Positions 35,877 to 44,579 of a DNA stretch of 64,000 nucleotides are shown in pieces (within the stretch, counting starts at the first letter, position 1; every line of letters begins with the position of its first letter). The stretch is from an uncultured Christensenella sp. (GTDB taxonomy: Bacteria > Bacillota > Clostridia > Christensenellales > CAG-917). The stretch lies in contig CAJTYG010000003.1 of NCBI GenBank assembly GCA_910584155.1, positions 124,001 through 188,000 on the forward strand, read 5' to 3'. The position numbers were made by a program, and so were the translations under genes. The notes beneath the pieces were generated by a model. The model saw only the letters and a list, made by a program, of their open reading frames with translations. It had not been told where the DNA came from and ran no database searches.

Positions 35877-36548
35877 ATGCAAAACATATTGGTAGTTGAA
35901 GACGACAAAGCACTAAATCAGCTTATTTGCGCTTATCTTTCCGACAACGGATATAAGCCCACTGCGTGTTATGACGGGCTCGAGGCGTTGCGCACGGTGG
36001 AAAACGGGCGTTTTGCGCTTATAATAAGCGATATTATGATGCCAACCGTGGACGGCTTCGAGTTAGTGCAAAAAATAAGGCTGACCGACAGCGCCACGCC
36101 CATACTTTTTCTTACGGCGAAGGACGACAAGACCTCGCAGCTTTTGGGCTTTAAGCTCGGCGTTGACGACTATCTTGTAAAGCCCTTCGATATGGACGTG
36201 CTTATGCTGAGGGTGGGCGCAATTTTAAGGCGTTCGCAGATAGAGGAAAGCAAAGAAATTTGCGTTGGCAATCTCGTGCTCGACAAGCAGGAGCACACTG
36301 CGTACGTGGACGGCGAGGAGCTTAAGCTCACCGTGCGTGAATTTGATTTGCTCTACAAGTTTTTGTCGTATCCCAAGCGCACCTTTACACGCTCGCAGCT
36401 TATGGACGAGTTTTGGGATTTCAACAGCTCGGCTATGTCACGCACAGTGGACGTTTATCTTGCAAGATTGCGTGAAAAGACCGCAATTTGCGACGGATTT
36501 GAGATAGTGACCGTACACGGACTTGGCTACAAGGCGGTGCTCAAATGA
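35877..36548 (+). CDS. OmpR/PhoB-family response regulator
   Basis: A 223-residue regulator if started at ATG 35877 (GAGGG upstream; ATG 35847 is an alternative adding ten residues). It begins MQNILVVEDDKALNQL; the phosphorylated residue is Asp52 (LIISDIMMPTVDG); FLTAKDD and DDYLVKPFD follow. The winged-helix part has LKLTVREFDLLYKFL and the recognition helix SRTVDVYLARLREK, ending VHGLGYKAVL. It overlaps its kinase gene by 4 bp (ATGA), indicating coupled translation. Confidence 0.93.
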   Translation: MQNILVVEDDKALNQLICAYLSDNGYKPTACYDGLEALRTVENGRFALIISDIMMPTVDGFELVQKIRLTDSATPILFLTAKDDKTSQLLGFKLGVDDYLVKPFDMDVLMLRVGAILRRSQIEESKEICVGNLVLDKQEHTAYVDGEELKLTVREFDLLYKFLSYPKRTFTRSQLMDEFWDFNSSAMSRTVDVYLARLREKTAICDGFEIVTVHGLGYKAVLK

Positions 36549-37570
36549 AATTCCGTCGGTCGATGTGGAGTTATTTTTCTATATTTCTGCTCGTGGCGGG
36601 CGTAGCTACAGGCTCGGTGCTTGTGTACGACGCAATAAACAAGACCACCGACAATGCGGAAACTATAGTCGTCACCACCTGCGTCATATTTGCGCTTGCG
36701 CTCGTGTGTACGATAGTGGATATAGTGCGCAGAAAGCACACCGTCGATACGCCTGTGGAAAAGATTTTGCAGGCTACAAAAGAGATAGCAAGAGGCAACC
36801 TGTCCGTGCGCCTCGAGCCTCGCCACAACTATAAGAGATACGATCAATACGACCTGATAATGGAAGACATCAACGATATGGCAAAGCAGCTTAGCAAGGC
36901 GGAGACGATGAAATCCGACTTTGTGTCCAACGTCTCGCACGAGCTCAAAACGCCGCTTGCGATATTGCAAAACTACTCGCACGCACTAAAGGACAAAAAC
37001 CTTGACGAGGCTACGAGGGATAAATACCTTGACGTCATCGAGAGTGCGTCTAAGCGAATGAGCACGCTTGTCACAAACATTTTGAGCTTAAACAAGCTTG
37101 AAAATCAGCAGCTTGCGCCCGAGCTCGCCCCCGTAAACTTAAACGAGCTTTTGATAAACGCCGTGCTGAGTTTTGAGGAACTCATAGACAGCAAAAATCT
37201 CGAGCCTGTCTGCGACCTCGACGACGTGACTGCGGTGTCGTATGCGGGGTATATCGAGCTTATCGTCAACAATCTGCTGTCAAACGCCATCAAGTTTTCA
37301 AACGAGGGCGGAAGGATAATAGTGACCTTAAAAAAGCAGGGGGACGACGCCGTGATAAGCGTGCAGGACTTCGGGCTCGGAATGTCACAGGAAACGGGAG
37401 CACGGATTTTTGACAGGTTTTATCAGGGCGACACGTCTCACGCACAGGAGGGCAACGGGCTTGGACTTGCAATAGTGAAGCGTGTCATAGACCTGCTCGG
37501 CGGCGAGATATCTGTGGAAAGCAAGCTGGGCGAGGGCAGCAAGTTTACGGTTAAACTGCAAATGCAGTAA
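36545..37570 (+). CDS. sensor histidine kinase
   Basis: A 341-residue membrane kinase with two N-terminal helices (about 9-29 and 38-60) with almost no extracellular loop, a HAMP-like linker (PVEKILQATKEIARGNLSVRL), HisKA with His132 (NVSHELKTPLAIL) and ATPase boxes NNLLSNAIKFS, VQDFGLGMSQETGARIFDRFYQGD, NGLGLAIVKRVI and GEGSKFTVKL. The tiny extracellular loop suggests intramembrane sensing or sensing through partner proteins such as the two small membrane proteins encoded directly downstream. Confidence 0.92.
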   Translation: MKFRRSMWSYFSIFLLVAGVATGSVLVYDAINKTTDNAETIVVTTCVIFALALVCTIVDIVRRKHTVDTPVEKILQATKEIARGNLSVRLEPRHNYKRYDQYDLIMEDINDMAKQLSKAETMKSDFVSNVSHELKTPLAILQNYSHALKDKNLDEATRDKYLDVIESASKRMSTLVTNILSLNKLENQQLAPELAPVNLNELLINAVLSFEELIDSKNLEPVCDLDDVTAVSYAGYIELIVNNLLSNAIKFSNEGGRIIVTLKKQGDDAVISVQDFGLGMSQETGARIFDRFYQGDTSHAQEGNGLGLAIVKRVIDLLGGEISVESKLGEGSKFTVKLQMQ

Positions 37571-37586
37571 TATAGGAGACAACAAA

Positions 37587-38033
37587 ATGGACGAGAGGAC
37601 TGAAATTTCAAGCGGTCAGACGGACGGCGCAAACGGCGACGGATTTGACTTTAGCTATTCTGCGCCCAACAGCGAGGAAAAGCGCTGGATAGAAAGCATA
37701 CGCCGTGAATATCTGCCGCAAAGCGAGCACGACGCAAAGGTAGTTGAAATAAAAAAACTGCACAGAAAGGTCAAGCAAACGCCCTCTGTCATTGCGGTCG
37801 TGCTCGGCGTAGTGGGGCTGCTCATTTTGGGCGTGGGAATGTGTATGGTGCTCGAGTGGAATCAGATGATAGGCGGCATAATCGTGGGGCTTTTCGGAAT
37901 GGGCGTTATGCTGTTTACCTATCCGCTTTATCAGTTTATGGTGACACGGGGCAAGAGTAAATACGGCGAGCGTATAGTATCGCTTGCAGACGAGCTGACC
38001 GCCGGTCGCAATGACAAAAATGACGATAAATGA
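37587..38033 (+). CDS. two-helix membrane protein, paralog A
   Basis: A 148-residue protein 16 bp behind the kinase gene, likely cotranscribed. An acidic, soluble N-terminal part of 65 residues is followed by KKLHRKVKQTPSVIAVVLGVVGLLILGVGMCMVL, a second helix (IIGGIIVGLFGMGVMLFTYPLY) and a short basic tail. It shares the VLGxxGxLxLGVGMC pattern with the next gene. Proteins of this type are sometimes labelled dihydropteridine reductase in databases; nothing in the sequence supports that activity. Confidence 0.65.
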   Translation: MDERTEISSGQTDGANGDGFDFSYSAPNSEEKRWIESIRREYLPQSEHDAKVVEIKKLHRKVKQTPSVIAVVLGVVGLLILGVGMCMVLEWNQMIGGIIVGLFGMGVMLFTYPLYQFMVTRGKSKYGERIVSLADELTAGRNDKNDDK

Positions 38034-38075
38034 CTTTTATATATACAATTTATATATGTAAAGATACGATTTGGA

Positions 38076-38104
38076 AAAGCGTTGCAAAATGGCAGCGCTT
38101 TTTA
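38076..38104 (+). terminator. hairpin between the two paralogs
   Basis: AAAGCGTTGC (38076-38085) pairs with GCAGCGCTTT (38092-38101) apart from one mismatch, followed by T residues. It may partly end the two-component transcript. Confidence 0.55.
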
Positions 38105-38227
38105 TATGAAAAATTTTTGACGCTTACAAAACATTTACAAACAAATTGCAAAACTATAATTTCAGATTAACGAGGATATAACAAATTCCAAATATACTGA
38201 TGTCGTAAATTAAAGGAGGTCAGTATT

Positions 38228-38584
38228 ATGACAGAACAAAAACAATTTGAAATGGCAACAAAAATCAAAGACGGTTATATCCAAAAACAGCCCGATAAGC
38301 TTGACGAGCTCAAGGCGCTCAACGATAAGGTAAAAACTCCGCCTACCGCACTTGCTTGGGTGCTTGGTATATTGGGCGCTTTGGTGCTCGGCGTGGGAAT
38401 GTGCATCTGTCTTGGCGTGCTCGTCAAAAATCTGTTGGCAGTCGGCGTGGTTGTAGGCTGTGTGGGCATAGCCGTTATGATAGAAAACGTGTTTATCTAC
38501 AAAGCGTTTTTGAAAGCACGCAAGGCAAAATACAGCGCACAGATTTTGCAGATAGCAGACCAAATTTGCGCTCCCGAGGACTGA
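38228..38584 (+). CDS. two-helix membrane protein, paralog B
   Basis: A 118-residue protein with AAGGAGG upstream. The soluble N-terminal part (TEQKQFEMATKIKDGYIQKQPDKLDELKALNDKVKTPP) leads into AWVLGILGALVLGVGMCICLGVL, a second helix VVVGCVGIAVMIENVFIYKAF, then KARKAKYSAQILQIADQI. Same architecture and motif as the preceding gene product, so the pair arose by duplication. Function unknown; association with the adjacent two-component system is inferred from position. Confidence 0.65.
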   Translation: MTEQKQFEMATKIKDGYIQKQPDKLDELKALNDKVKTPPTALAWVLGILGALVLGVGMCICLGVLVKNLLAVGVVVGCVGIAVMIENVFIYKAFLKARKAKYSAQILQIADQICAPED

Positions 38585-38745
38585 GCAAAAGCGCAATTTG
38601 AAAGCGAATTACATTTTTTTAAAGCCCTGCAGCAATGCAGGGTAATTTTTAAGTTTATTTTGACATCTGTATTATTTAGTGCTAAAATATATCTGCTTAA
38701 ATTATAATGTGGCAAACGAAATCATTCCGTTTGCAGGAGGGTAAT

Positions 38746-39966
38746 ATGAACGTGTTTTATAAAGCGGGCTGCCGTATCTTTCAAAAGACGATGTGGTGCG
38801 CAATGTGGTTTTTGCCGTGGAAGCAGAATAAGGATACCTTGTCCGGTGCCGGCGCAGTGAAAAAGCTGCCTAAGTTCCTCAAGGACAAGGGCTTTAAGAG
38901 CATACTTATAGTGACGGACGGCGGGCTTTTTAAGCTCGGCATGGCGGATCCCATTCTCGAGGCTTGCAAGGCGGAGGGCATGAGCGGCTGCGTATATCAC
39001 GACGTGGTGCCAAATCCCACGATAGGCAACATCGAGGACGGACTTAAAATGTACAAGGCAAACAAGTGCGACGTCATCGTAGCGCTCGGCGGCGGCTCGG
39101 CAATGGACTGCGCAAAGGGCATAGGCGCACGTGTCGCAAGACCAAACAAGACCACTCCTCAGATGAAGGGCGTGCTCAAGGTATCAAAAAAGCTGCCGCC
39201 GTTGGTGGCTATCCCCACGACGTCGGGCACAGGCTCGGAGGCTACCTTGGCTGCGGTCATATCCAATCCCGATACTCATGAAAAGTATCCCATCAACGAC
39301 CCCGTGCTTATCCCGAGATATGTCGTTATGGACCCCGAGCTTACAAAGTCGCTTCCCCCGCACATAACCTCTACGACGGGCGTGGACGCACTCACTCACG
39401 CTGTCGAGGCTTATATCGGCGGCGAGAATACCTCTCAAACCAAAAAGGATTCTATAGAGGCAGTGCAGCTCATACATAAATATCTCAAAAAAGCATACGA
39501 CGACGGCTCCGACCTCGAGGCACGCAACAAAATGCAATATGCCGCTTACATCGCAGGCAGAGCGTTCACACGTGCATATGTTGGCTATGTCCACGCAGTT
39601 GCGCACACGCTCGGCGGCGAGTACGGCGTGCCTCACGGGCTTGCAAACGCAGTCATTCTGCCATACGTGCTCAAGGCATACGGAAAGAGCGCACACAAAA
39701 AGCTTGCAAAGCTTGCCGACTGCATAAACCTCGGCGGAAAGACCAAGGCGGAAAAGGCAAACAACTTCATCAAGTGGATAGAGGAACTCAATGCCTCTAT
39801 GAACATTCCAACCAAAATCATGGACAGAGAGGGCAATCCTTTGATAGAGGAAGCAAGGCTGCCCAAGATGATAGAGCACGCTTTGTCGGAAGCAAATCCG
39901 CTTTATCCGTGCCCGCAGGTTTGGGGAAAGAAGGAAATCGAGGCTATCTACCGTCAGATAATGTGA
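38746..39966 (+). CDS. iron-containing alcohol dehydrogenase
   Basis: A 406-residue NAD(P)-dependent group III alcohol dehydrogenase. Motifs in order: NPTIGNIEDGL, GGGSAMDCAKGIGA (cofactor binding), AIPTTSGTGSEATLAAVI, the metal-binding region TGVDALTHAVEAYIG, and HAVAHTLGGEYGVPHGLANAVILPYV, which carries the metal-binding histidines. The start at 38746 has GGAGG; about 25 residues precede the family core. The likely role is aldehyde/alcohol interconversion in fermentation; the substrate is not predictable from sequence. Confidence 0.93.
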   Translation: MNVFYKAGCRIFQKTMWCAMWFLPWKQNKDTLSGAGAVKKLPKFLKDKGFKSILIVTDGGLFKLGMADPILEACKAEGMSGCVYHDVVPNPTIGNIEDGLKMYKANKCDVIVALGGGSAMDCAKGIGARVARPNKTTPQMKGVLKVSKKLPPLVAIPTTSGTGSEATLAAVISNPDTHEKYPINDPVLIPRYVVMDPELTKSLPPHITSTTGVDALTHAVEAYIGGENTSQTKKDSIEAVQLIHKYLKKAYDDGSDLEARNKMQYAAYIAGRAFTRAYVGYVHAVAHTLGGEYGVPHGLANAVILPYVLKAYGKSAHKKLAKLADCINLGGKTKAEKANNFIKWIEELNASMNIPTKIMDREGNPLIEEARLPKMIEHALSEANPLYPCPQVWGKKEIEAIYRQIM

Positions 39967-39970
39967 CGAT

Positions 39971-40819
39971 ATGAAGCGAACACTGTCCAAGCTTATTATA
40001 TTAGTTATTGCGGTCGCTGCGGGCGCACTTATACTTTGCGCCTGCAACGATATCGTCGACGGGATAATAAATTTAAACTATACCAACGAAAGCGCATACA
40101 CCGTGGCAAGCGAGGGCGAGCTTTCGGTGTCTGCAATAGGTCTCAGCATTGACGTTGAGTGGATAAACGGCGGCGTGACCGTAAACGTCGATCCTGCGCT
40201 CAATACCGTACGCTTTCACGAGGTCAGCGAGGGCGAAAAGCCCAACAACGCCAACACTATGCGCTATCTTTACGACGGCAGCACACTGCGTATAAAGTAC
40301 GCAAAGTCGGGCAGAACGGAGATAGGCAAGCTCAAAAAGTTTCTGTATGTGTCGGTGCCCGCAAACGTATGGCTTGCAGATGTGGATATCGATACCGTCA
40401 GCGGCAACGTCATTGTCGAAAACGTAAACGCCAACAAGATAGATTGCGAAACTGTGTCCGCATCGGTGTCCTTAAACTGTACTGCGCATATGGTTGAGGC
40501 GGAAAGCGTTTCGGGCAGCGTCAGCATAAGGGGCAGCGTTGCCGATATCGACGTGGAAACGGACTCGGGACTTACGAGCGTATTTTGCGATACTGCTCTC
40601 AACAGGCTCAGTGTGGAAAGCGTCAGCGGCGACGTTGAGCTCGGCGTATTCGAGCAGGCAGGCTTTTTGCTTTCATACGACACGATAAGCGGCGTGTTTA
40701 TAAATGCGTTCAGCGAGCGCACTCAAAGGCAGGGGAAGTTTTACGTATATAACTCGGGCAACAGCATTTATGAGATAGACACCGTCAGCGGCAAGCTTAC
40801 GATAGAAGAGATAGAATAA
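39971..40819 (+). CDS. DUF4097-like beta-helical lipoprotein
   Basis: A 282-residue lipoprotein with lipobox ILCAC (Cys25). The mature part is made of repeating short beta strands with the recurring SVSG/TVSG signature (DTVSGNVIVENV, ESVSGSVSIRG, ESVSGDVELGVF, DTISGVFINAF, DTVSGKLTIEEI), typical of DUF4097 putative adhesin proteins. It begins 4 bp after the alcohol dehydrogenase stop, but a functional link is doubtful. In many Bacillota such proteins accompany envelope-stress systems. Confidence 0.8.
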   Translation: MKRTLSKLIILVIAVAAGALILCACNDIVDGIINLNYTNESAYTVASEGELSVSAIGLSIDVEWINGGVTVNVDPALNTVRFHEVSEGEKPNNANTMRYLYDGSTLRIKYAKSGRTEIGKLKKFLYVSVPANVWLADVDIDTVSGNVIVENVNANKIDCETVSASVSLNCTAHMVEAESVSGSVSIRGSVADIDVETDSGLTSVFCDTALNRLSVESVSGDVELGVFEQAGFLLSYDTISGVFINAFSERTQRQGKFYVYNSGNSIYEIDTVSGKLTIEEIE

Positions 40820-40842
40820 GCTTAAAAATTTCAAAATTAAAA

Positions 40843-40870
40843 CCCATCTTTCGGACGGGCTTTTAAATTT
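40843..40870 (-). terminator. terminator of the lipid kinase gene
   Basis: Read on the minus strand, CCCGTC and GATGGG (complement 40856-40861 and 40845-40850) form a stem with one G-U pair, followed by GGTTTTAATTTT. It may also serve the converging DUF4097 gene. Confidence 0.55.
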
Positions 40871-40882
40871 GTATGACTTTGT

Positions 40883-41752
40883 TTATCTGAATACTTTTAG
40901 AGTTTTTGTTACGACGTGGCAGTCGATGAGCGGGCTTTTAAAGACCTCGCCGTCCGCTTCGAACTGACTGTCGTCAAGTATTTCGATTTTGACAGCCTTG
41001 CCCTCATATTCCTCCGTGTAGGACTTTTTGACGTGCTTGCCTGTGAGGAAGCCCAAAAGACGGAAGGGGATAAGCGCACGCTTCATCTCGTTTACGATGA
41101 CGATATCAAGCTTTCCGTCGTCCACAACGCCGTGGGGACAAATGGGCATGCCGCCGCCTATGCTGCGCCCGTTGCCTATGCCTATCATAAAGGTGCTGCG
41201 TTCCATAGGCTCGCCGCCGTCTATCGTAAGACGGAGCTTGTGCCATTTGGTGTGTATCAGCGTGTAAATGAGCGACGCATAGTATTTGACCTTGCCGTGA
41301 AACGGCTTCATCTCGGCGTATTTAAGCAGGACGTCAACGTCCATACCTGCGCCTAAAATATTTAAGCAACGTCTGTCCTCAAGCTGAATGAAATCGATAT
41401 ACTGCTCGTTGCCCTTCAGTATGACATTCAATGCCTTTTTGACGGACTTCGGATGTCCGCTTGCCGCAATAAAGTCGTTGCCGGTGCCGCAGGGTACAAA
41501 GCCGAGCGTGACATTTTCAAAGTTGTCAATGCCGTTCAGCACCGAGTTGTAGGAGCCGTCGCCGCCAAGCACAAGTATCTTGCTGTCGGGCGTGGCGGAA
41601 ATCTCACGGGTGATGTTTGTCGCATCGTCGGCGCTCGCCGTTTTGTGCACGACATATTCGATATTGTTTTGCTTTAATATGTCTTCTACTTTTTTCAGAG
41701 ATTTAAGGCTTTTGCCTTTGCCGCCGTGTGGATTTGCAATGATGTGATACAT
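40883..41752 (-). CDS. diacylglycerol kinase family lipid kinase
   Basis: A 289-residue cytosolic lipid kinase of the DagK/YegS fold. Visible are the nucleotide-binding NPHGGKGKSLK, the GGDGSYNSVLNGI motif, GFVPCGTGNDFIAASG, and the C-terminal DDGKLDIVIVNEM and FEADGE with the conserved Asp/Glu residues. It phosphorylates diacylglycerol or a related lipid in membrane lipid turnover. GGAGC lies upstream of the start. Confidence 0.92.
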   Translation of the reverse strand: MYHIIANPHGGKGKSLKSLKKVEDILKQNNIEYVVHKTASADDATNITREISATPDSKILVLGGDGSYNSVLNGIDNFENVTLGFVPCGTGNDFIAASGHPKSVKKALNVILKGNEQYIDFIQLEDRRCLNILGAGMDVDVLLKYAEMKPFHGKVKYYASLIYTLIHTKWHKLRLTIDGGEPMERSTFMIGIGNGRSIGGGMPICPHGVVDDGKLDIVIVNEMKRALIPFRLLGFLTGKHVKKSYTEEYEGKAVKIEILDDSQFEADGEVFKSPLIDCHVVTKTLKVFR

Positions 41753-41781
41753 ATATTGCTCCTAAAGTTGAATCTGCTTTT

Positions 41782-41810
41782 ATTCTAATATTATATGCCT
41801 ATATTGTCAA
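41782..41810 (-). promoter_or_regulatory. lipid kinase promoter
   Basis: Minus strand: TTGACA (complement 41805-41810), 17 bp, TAGAAT (complement 41782-41787). Confidence 0.75.
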
Positions 41811-41867
41811 TTATTAAGCGGCTATATAAAACATTTTGTCCGATAATCATACATTTGTTTAATATCT

Positions 41868-43457
41868 TTAAACTGTTTGCATAGCGGCTTTGACAAATTC
41901 AAAAAACAGTGGATTCGGCTTGTTTGGGCGTGAGGTAAATTCGGGGTGGAACTGAACGCCAATAAAAAAGCGGTTGTTTGCAGTCTCGACGGTTTCCACA
42001 ATGCGCCCGTCGGGGGAAGTGCCGCTTATGATAAGCCCCGCATCCGTAAGTGCGGAGCGATACTCGTTGTTAAATTCGTATCTGTGGCGGTGACGTTCCT
42101 CAATCAGGTTTGCTTTATATGCGTTGCTCATCTGCGTTTTTTTGGCTATTGCGCACGGATAAGCGCCGAGGCGCATCGTGCCGCCGTATCTTTTCCCGTT
42201 TTGGTCGGGCATAAGGTCAATGACGTGCGAGCCGCCTTTTTTAAACTCGCCGCTCGTAGCGTCCGCTATCCCTGCAACGTGCCTTGCGTATTCGATGACG
42301 GCTATCTGCATTCCGAGACAAATGCCAAAGTAGGGGATATCGTTTTCACGTGCATATTTGCAGGCGGTTATCATTCCCTCCGTTCCACGTATTCCAAATC
42401 CGCCCGGCACAAGTATGCCTTGCATATCTTTAAGGCGTTGCGACACGTTGGCGGCGGTGAGCTCTTCGCTGTCTATCCATTCGATTTTCACGTTTGTATG
42501 GTTGGCGTACGAGGCGTGATTGAGCGCTTCCACAATGGACAGATACGAGTCATGCAGTGATACGTATTTGCCTACTATGGCTATTTTCGTCGTGCCCTTG
42601 CGGGAATGTATATCTTTTACCATCAAACGCCACGGCGTCAGGTCGCATTTGTTTTTCAAGCCGAGCTCACGGCAAACCACCTTGTCAAGCCCGTTTTTAT
42701 GCAGCATTAGAGGCACCTCGTAAAGACAGCTTGCCGTGGTGTTTGCTATCACGCAGTCCTCCTTGACGGAGCAGAACAGAGCGATTTTTTTGCGTATCGC
42801 CTCGCCGCAGTCCTCGTCAGAGCGGGTGATTATGATGTCGGGGCTTACGCCCATTGCCTGCAATTCCTTTGTTGAGTGCTGCGCAGGCTTTGATTTGTAT
42901 TCGTCCGAGCCACTGATGTAGGGCACAAGGCATACGTGGATAAAAAGACAGTTTTTTCTGCCTACGTCTGAGGCGAACTGCCTTATCGCCTCAAGAAAGG
43001 GCTGACTTTCGATATCACCTATCGTGCCGCCGATTTCCGTGATGATTATATCCGCTTTTGTAAGCTCAACATTTTTGTGTATGAAATCCTTTATCTCGTT
43101 TGTGACGTGGGGGATGATCTGTACGGTTTCGCCAAGGTACTCGCCATTGCGTTCCTTATTCAGCACCGACCAAAACACCTTGCCGCTTGTCAGATTTGAA
43201 AATTTGTTTAGGTTTTCGTCTATAAAACGCTCGTAGTGTCCGAGGTCAAGGTCGGTTTCCGCTCCGTCGTGGGTGACAAACACCTCGCCGTGCTGAGTGG
43301 GATTCATCGTGCCGGGGTCGATGTTCATATACGGGTCGAATTTCTGCGCCGCCACCTTGTAGCCCCTCAGCTTCAAAAGCCGTCCCAATGAAGCCGCTAC
43401 GATGCCTTTGCCAAGCCCCGATACAACTCCGCCTGTCACAAAAATGTACTTTGTCAT
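41868..43457 (-). CDS. pyrG: CTP synthase
   Basis: A 529-residue enzyme that converts UTP to CTP with ATP and glutamine. The N-terminal synthase domain begins TKYIFVTGGVVSGLGKGI and has FDPYMNIDPGTMNPTQHGEVFV; the C-terminal class I glutaminase has GGFGIRG, the nucleophile region YFGICLGMQ, and VQFHPEFTSRP. The start at 43457 has GGAGG; the longer in-frame extension to 43652 runs through the leader hairpin and the promoter, so it is not translated. The leader contains a likely attenuator. Confidence 0.96.
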   Translation of the reverse strand: MTKYIFVTGGVVSGLGKGIVAASLGRLLKLRGYKVAAQKFDPYMNIDPGTMNPTQHGEVFVTHDGAETDLDLGHYERFIDENLNKFSNLTSGKVFWSVLNKERNGEYLGETVQIIPHVTNEIKDFIHKNVELTKADIIITEIGGTIGDIESQPFLEAIRQFASDVGRKNCLFIHVCLVPYISGSDEYKSKPAQHSTKELQAMGVSPDIIITRSDEDCGEAIRKKIALFCSVKEDCVIANTTASCLYEVPLMLHKNGLDKVVCRELGLKNKCDLTPWRLMVKDIHSRKGTTKIAIVGKYVSLHDSYLSIVEALNHASYANHTNVKIEWIDSEELTAANVSQRLKDMQGILVPGGFGIRGTEGMITACKYARENDIPYFGICLGMQIAVIEYARHVAGIADATSGEFKKGGSHVIDLMPDQNGKRYGGTMRLGAYPCAIAKKTQMSNAYKANLIEERHRHRYEFNNEYRSALTDAGLIISGTSPDGRIVETVETANNRFFIGVQFHPEFTSRPNKPNPLFFEFVKAAMQTV

Positions 43458-43516
43458 ACTGTTTCCTCCATTGCCTTTTTTTGTCCGAACAGCGCCGATT
43501 TGGGCATAAAAACAAC

Positions 43517-43565
43517 AAAAAAAGGCGTTTTTTTTTAGGAATGAACTTCCTAAGAAAAAACCGCC
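43517..43565 (-). promoter_or_regulatory. pyrG leader terminator/attenuator
   Basis: On the minus strand a long stem (complement of 43547-43565 with 43524-43541, 5-nt loop) is followed by seven T residues (complement 43517-43523), 60 bp before the pyrG start. An intrinsic terminator inside the leader fits the CTP-dependent attenuation known for pyrG in other Gram-positives, although the typical GGGC transcript start is not obvious here. Confidence 0.65.
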
Positions 43566-43623
43566 CTTGCTTTGGCATTTTATATTGTGTTTCAGTAAGC
43601 CATTGCTTCCAAAAACAGCTATA

Positions 43624-43652
43624 AATCTATCACAAGCGATTTGCGATGTCAA
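43624..43652 (-). promoter_or_regulatory. pyrG promoter
   Basis: Minus strand TTGACA (complement 43647-43652), 17 bp, TAGATT (complement 43624-43629). Transcription would start near 43617, giving a leader of about 160 nt. Confidence 0.7.
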
Positions 43653-43760
43653 TAATTTTTTTTAAAATTTCGTCAACTTTTTTTATATGATATTGACGAC
43701 TTGTGAAGAAATAGCTTGATGAGTGCAACTAATATTTAACTTTATAGCAAACAAAAATTG

Positions 43761-44227
43761 TTTGCTATCCTTGCGTTCGAATCCTTAAATAGTATGCAAT
43801 GATAAACGCAGCCTATCGCAAAGCGCACATTCGACAGGATTCGCTCCGCTTGACAATGCGTTAGCCACGCACTGCACAGGATAACACATAGCACGCACAG
43901 CTTTTTGTTGTCTGCGCTATCACGCCTGCTGCGGGCAAACAATTCACAGGATTATTTGCTATCCTTGCGTTCGAATCCTTAAATAGTATGTAATGATAAA
44001 CGCAGCCTATCGCAAAATGCACCCGACAGGATTCGCTCCGCTTGACAATGCGTTAGCCACGCACTGCACAGGATAACACATAGCACGCACAGCTTTTTGT
44101 TGTCTGCGCTATCACGCCTGCTGCGGGCAAACAATTCACAGGATTGTTTGCTATCCTTGCGTTCGAATCCTTAAATAGTATGTGATGATAAACGCAGCCT
44201 ATCGCAAAATGCGATAGGCTGTGTTTA
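43761..44227. repeat. tandem ~193-bp repeats carrying tRNA-Arg fragments
   Basis: Three units begin with TTTGCTATCC at 43761, 43955 and 44147 (spacings 194 and 192 bp). The first two are full length; the third is truncated where it merges with the terminator of the real tRNA-Arg. Each contains GTTCGAATCC in one orientation and GACAGGATTCG in the other, both matching the tRNA T-arm. In copies 1 and 2 one arm of the tRNA terminator hairpin has been lost. Confidence 0.8.
44190..44227 (-). terminator. tRNA-Arg terminator
   Basis: A hairpin of about 17 bp (AAACGCAGCCTATCGCA at 44191-44207 pairs with TGCGATAGGCTGTGTTT at 44211-44227, one mismatch) lies immediately after the CCA end of the tRNA on the minus strand. 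Confidence 0.75.
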
Positions 44228-44303
44228 TGGCGCACCCGACAGGATTCGAACCCGTGCATCCAGAATCGGAATCTGACACTCTATCCAACTGAGTTACGGG
44301 TGC
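44228..44303 (-). tRNA. tRNA-Arg(CCG)
   Basis: A 76-nt tRNA with encoded CCA. The acceptor stem GCACCCG pairs with CGGGTGC; the anticodon arm TCAGA-TTCCGAT-TCTGG gives anticodon CCG, reading CGG; T-arm GGTTCGAATCC is canonical. Confidence 0.95.
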
Positions 44304-44515
44304 AGGCGCAATGATATTTTATATGTTTTTTCCGTGTTTGTCGAGAAAAATACAACATAATAAAAAATATTTTAAATTGTGTTACACCTCACTGTGCTCG
44401 GTACGCAAAATCTTGTCTAATAATGTTTTCTTTTCTAAATAATTATCAAATTAAACAAGACTTTTGCTGTAAGCGCAAACGTCTGCAAAATCAAAGGTTT
44501 GATTTTGCGCAAGGT

Positions 44516-44550
44516 GCAAAAGCGGGAAGTGAATTCCCACTTTTGCAAAA
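44516..44550. repeat. 35-bp imperfect palindromic repeat, copy 2
   Basis: Differs from 31630-31664 at one central base; both copies are intergenic and fold into the same stem-loop. Confidence 0.75.
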
Positions 44551-44579
44551 TAAATAACAAAAGGTGTTGCACTTTTATT

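Noticed and set aside
37587..38584. Naming the two-helix paralogs dihydropteridine reductase
   Set aside because: Only a database habit; no nucleotide-binding or catalytic motif is visible.
43761..44227. Possible CRISPR array
   Set aside because: Units of about 193 bp are near-identical along their whole length; no short repeats with unique spacers and no cas genes.
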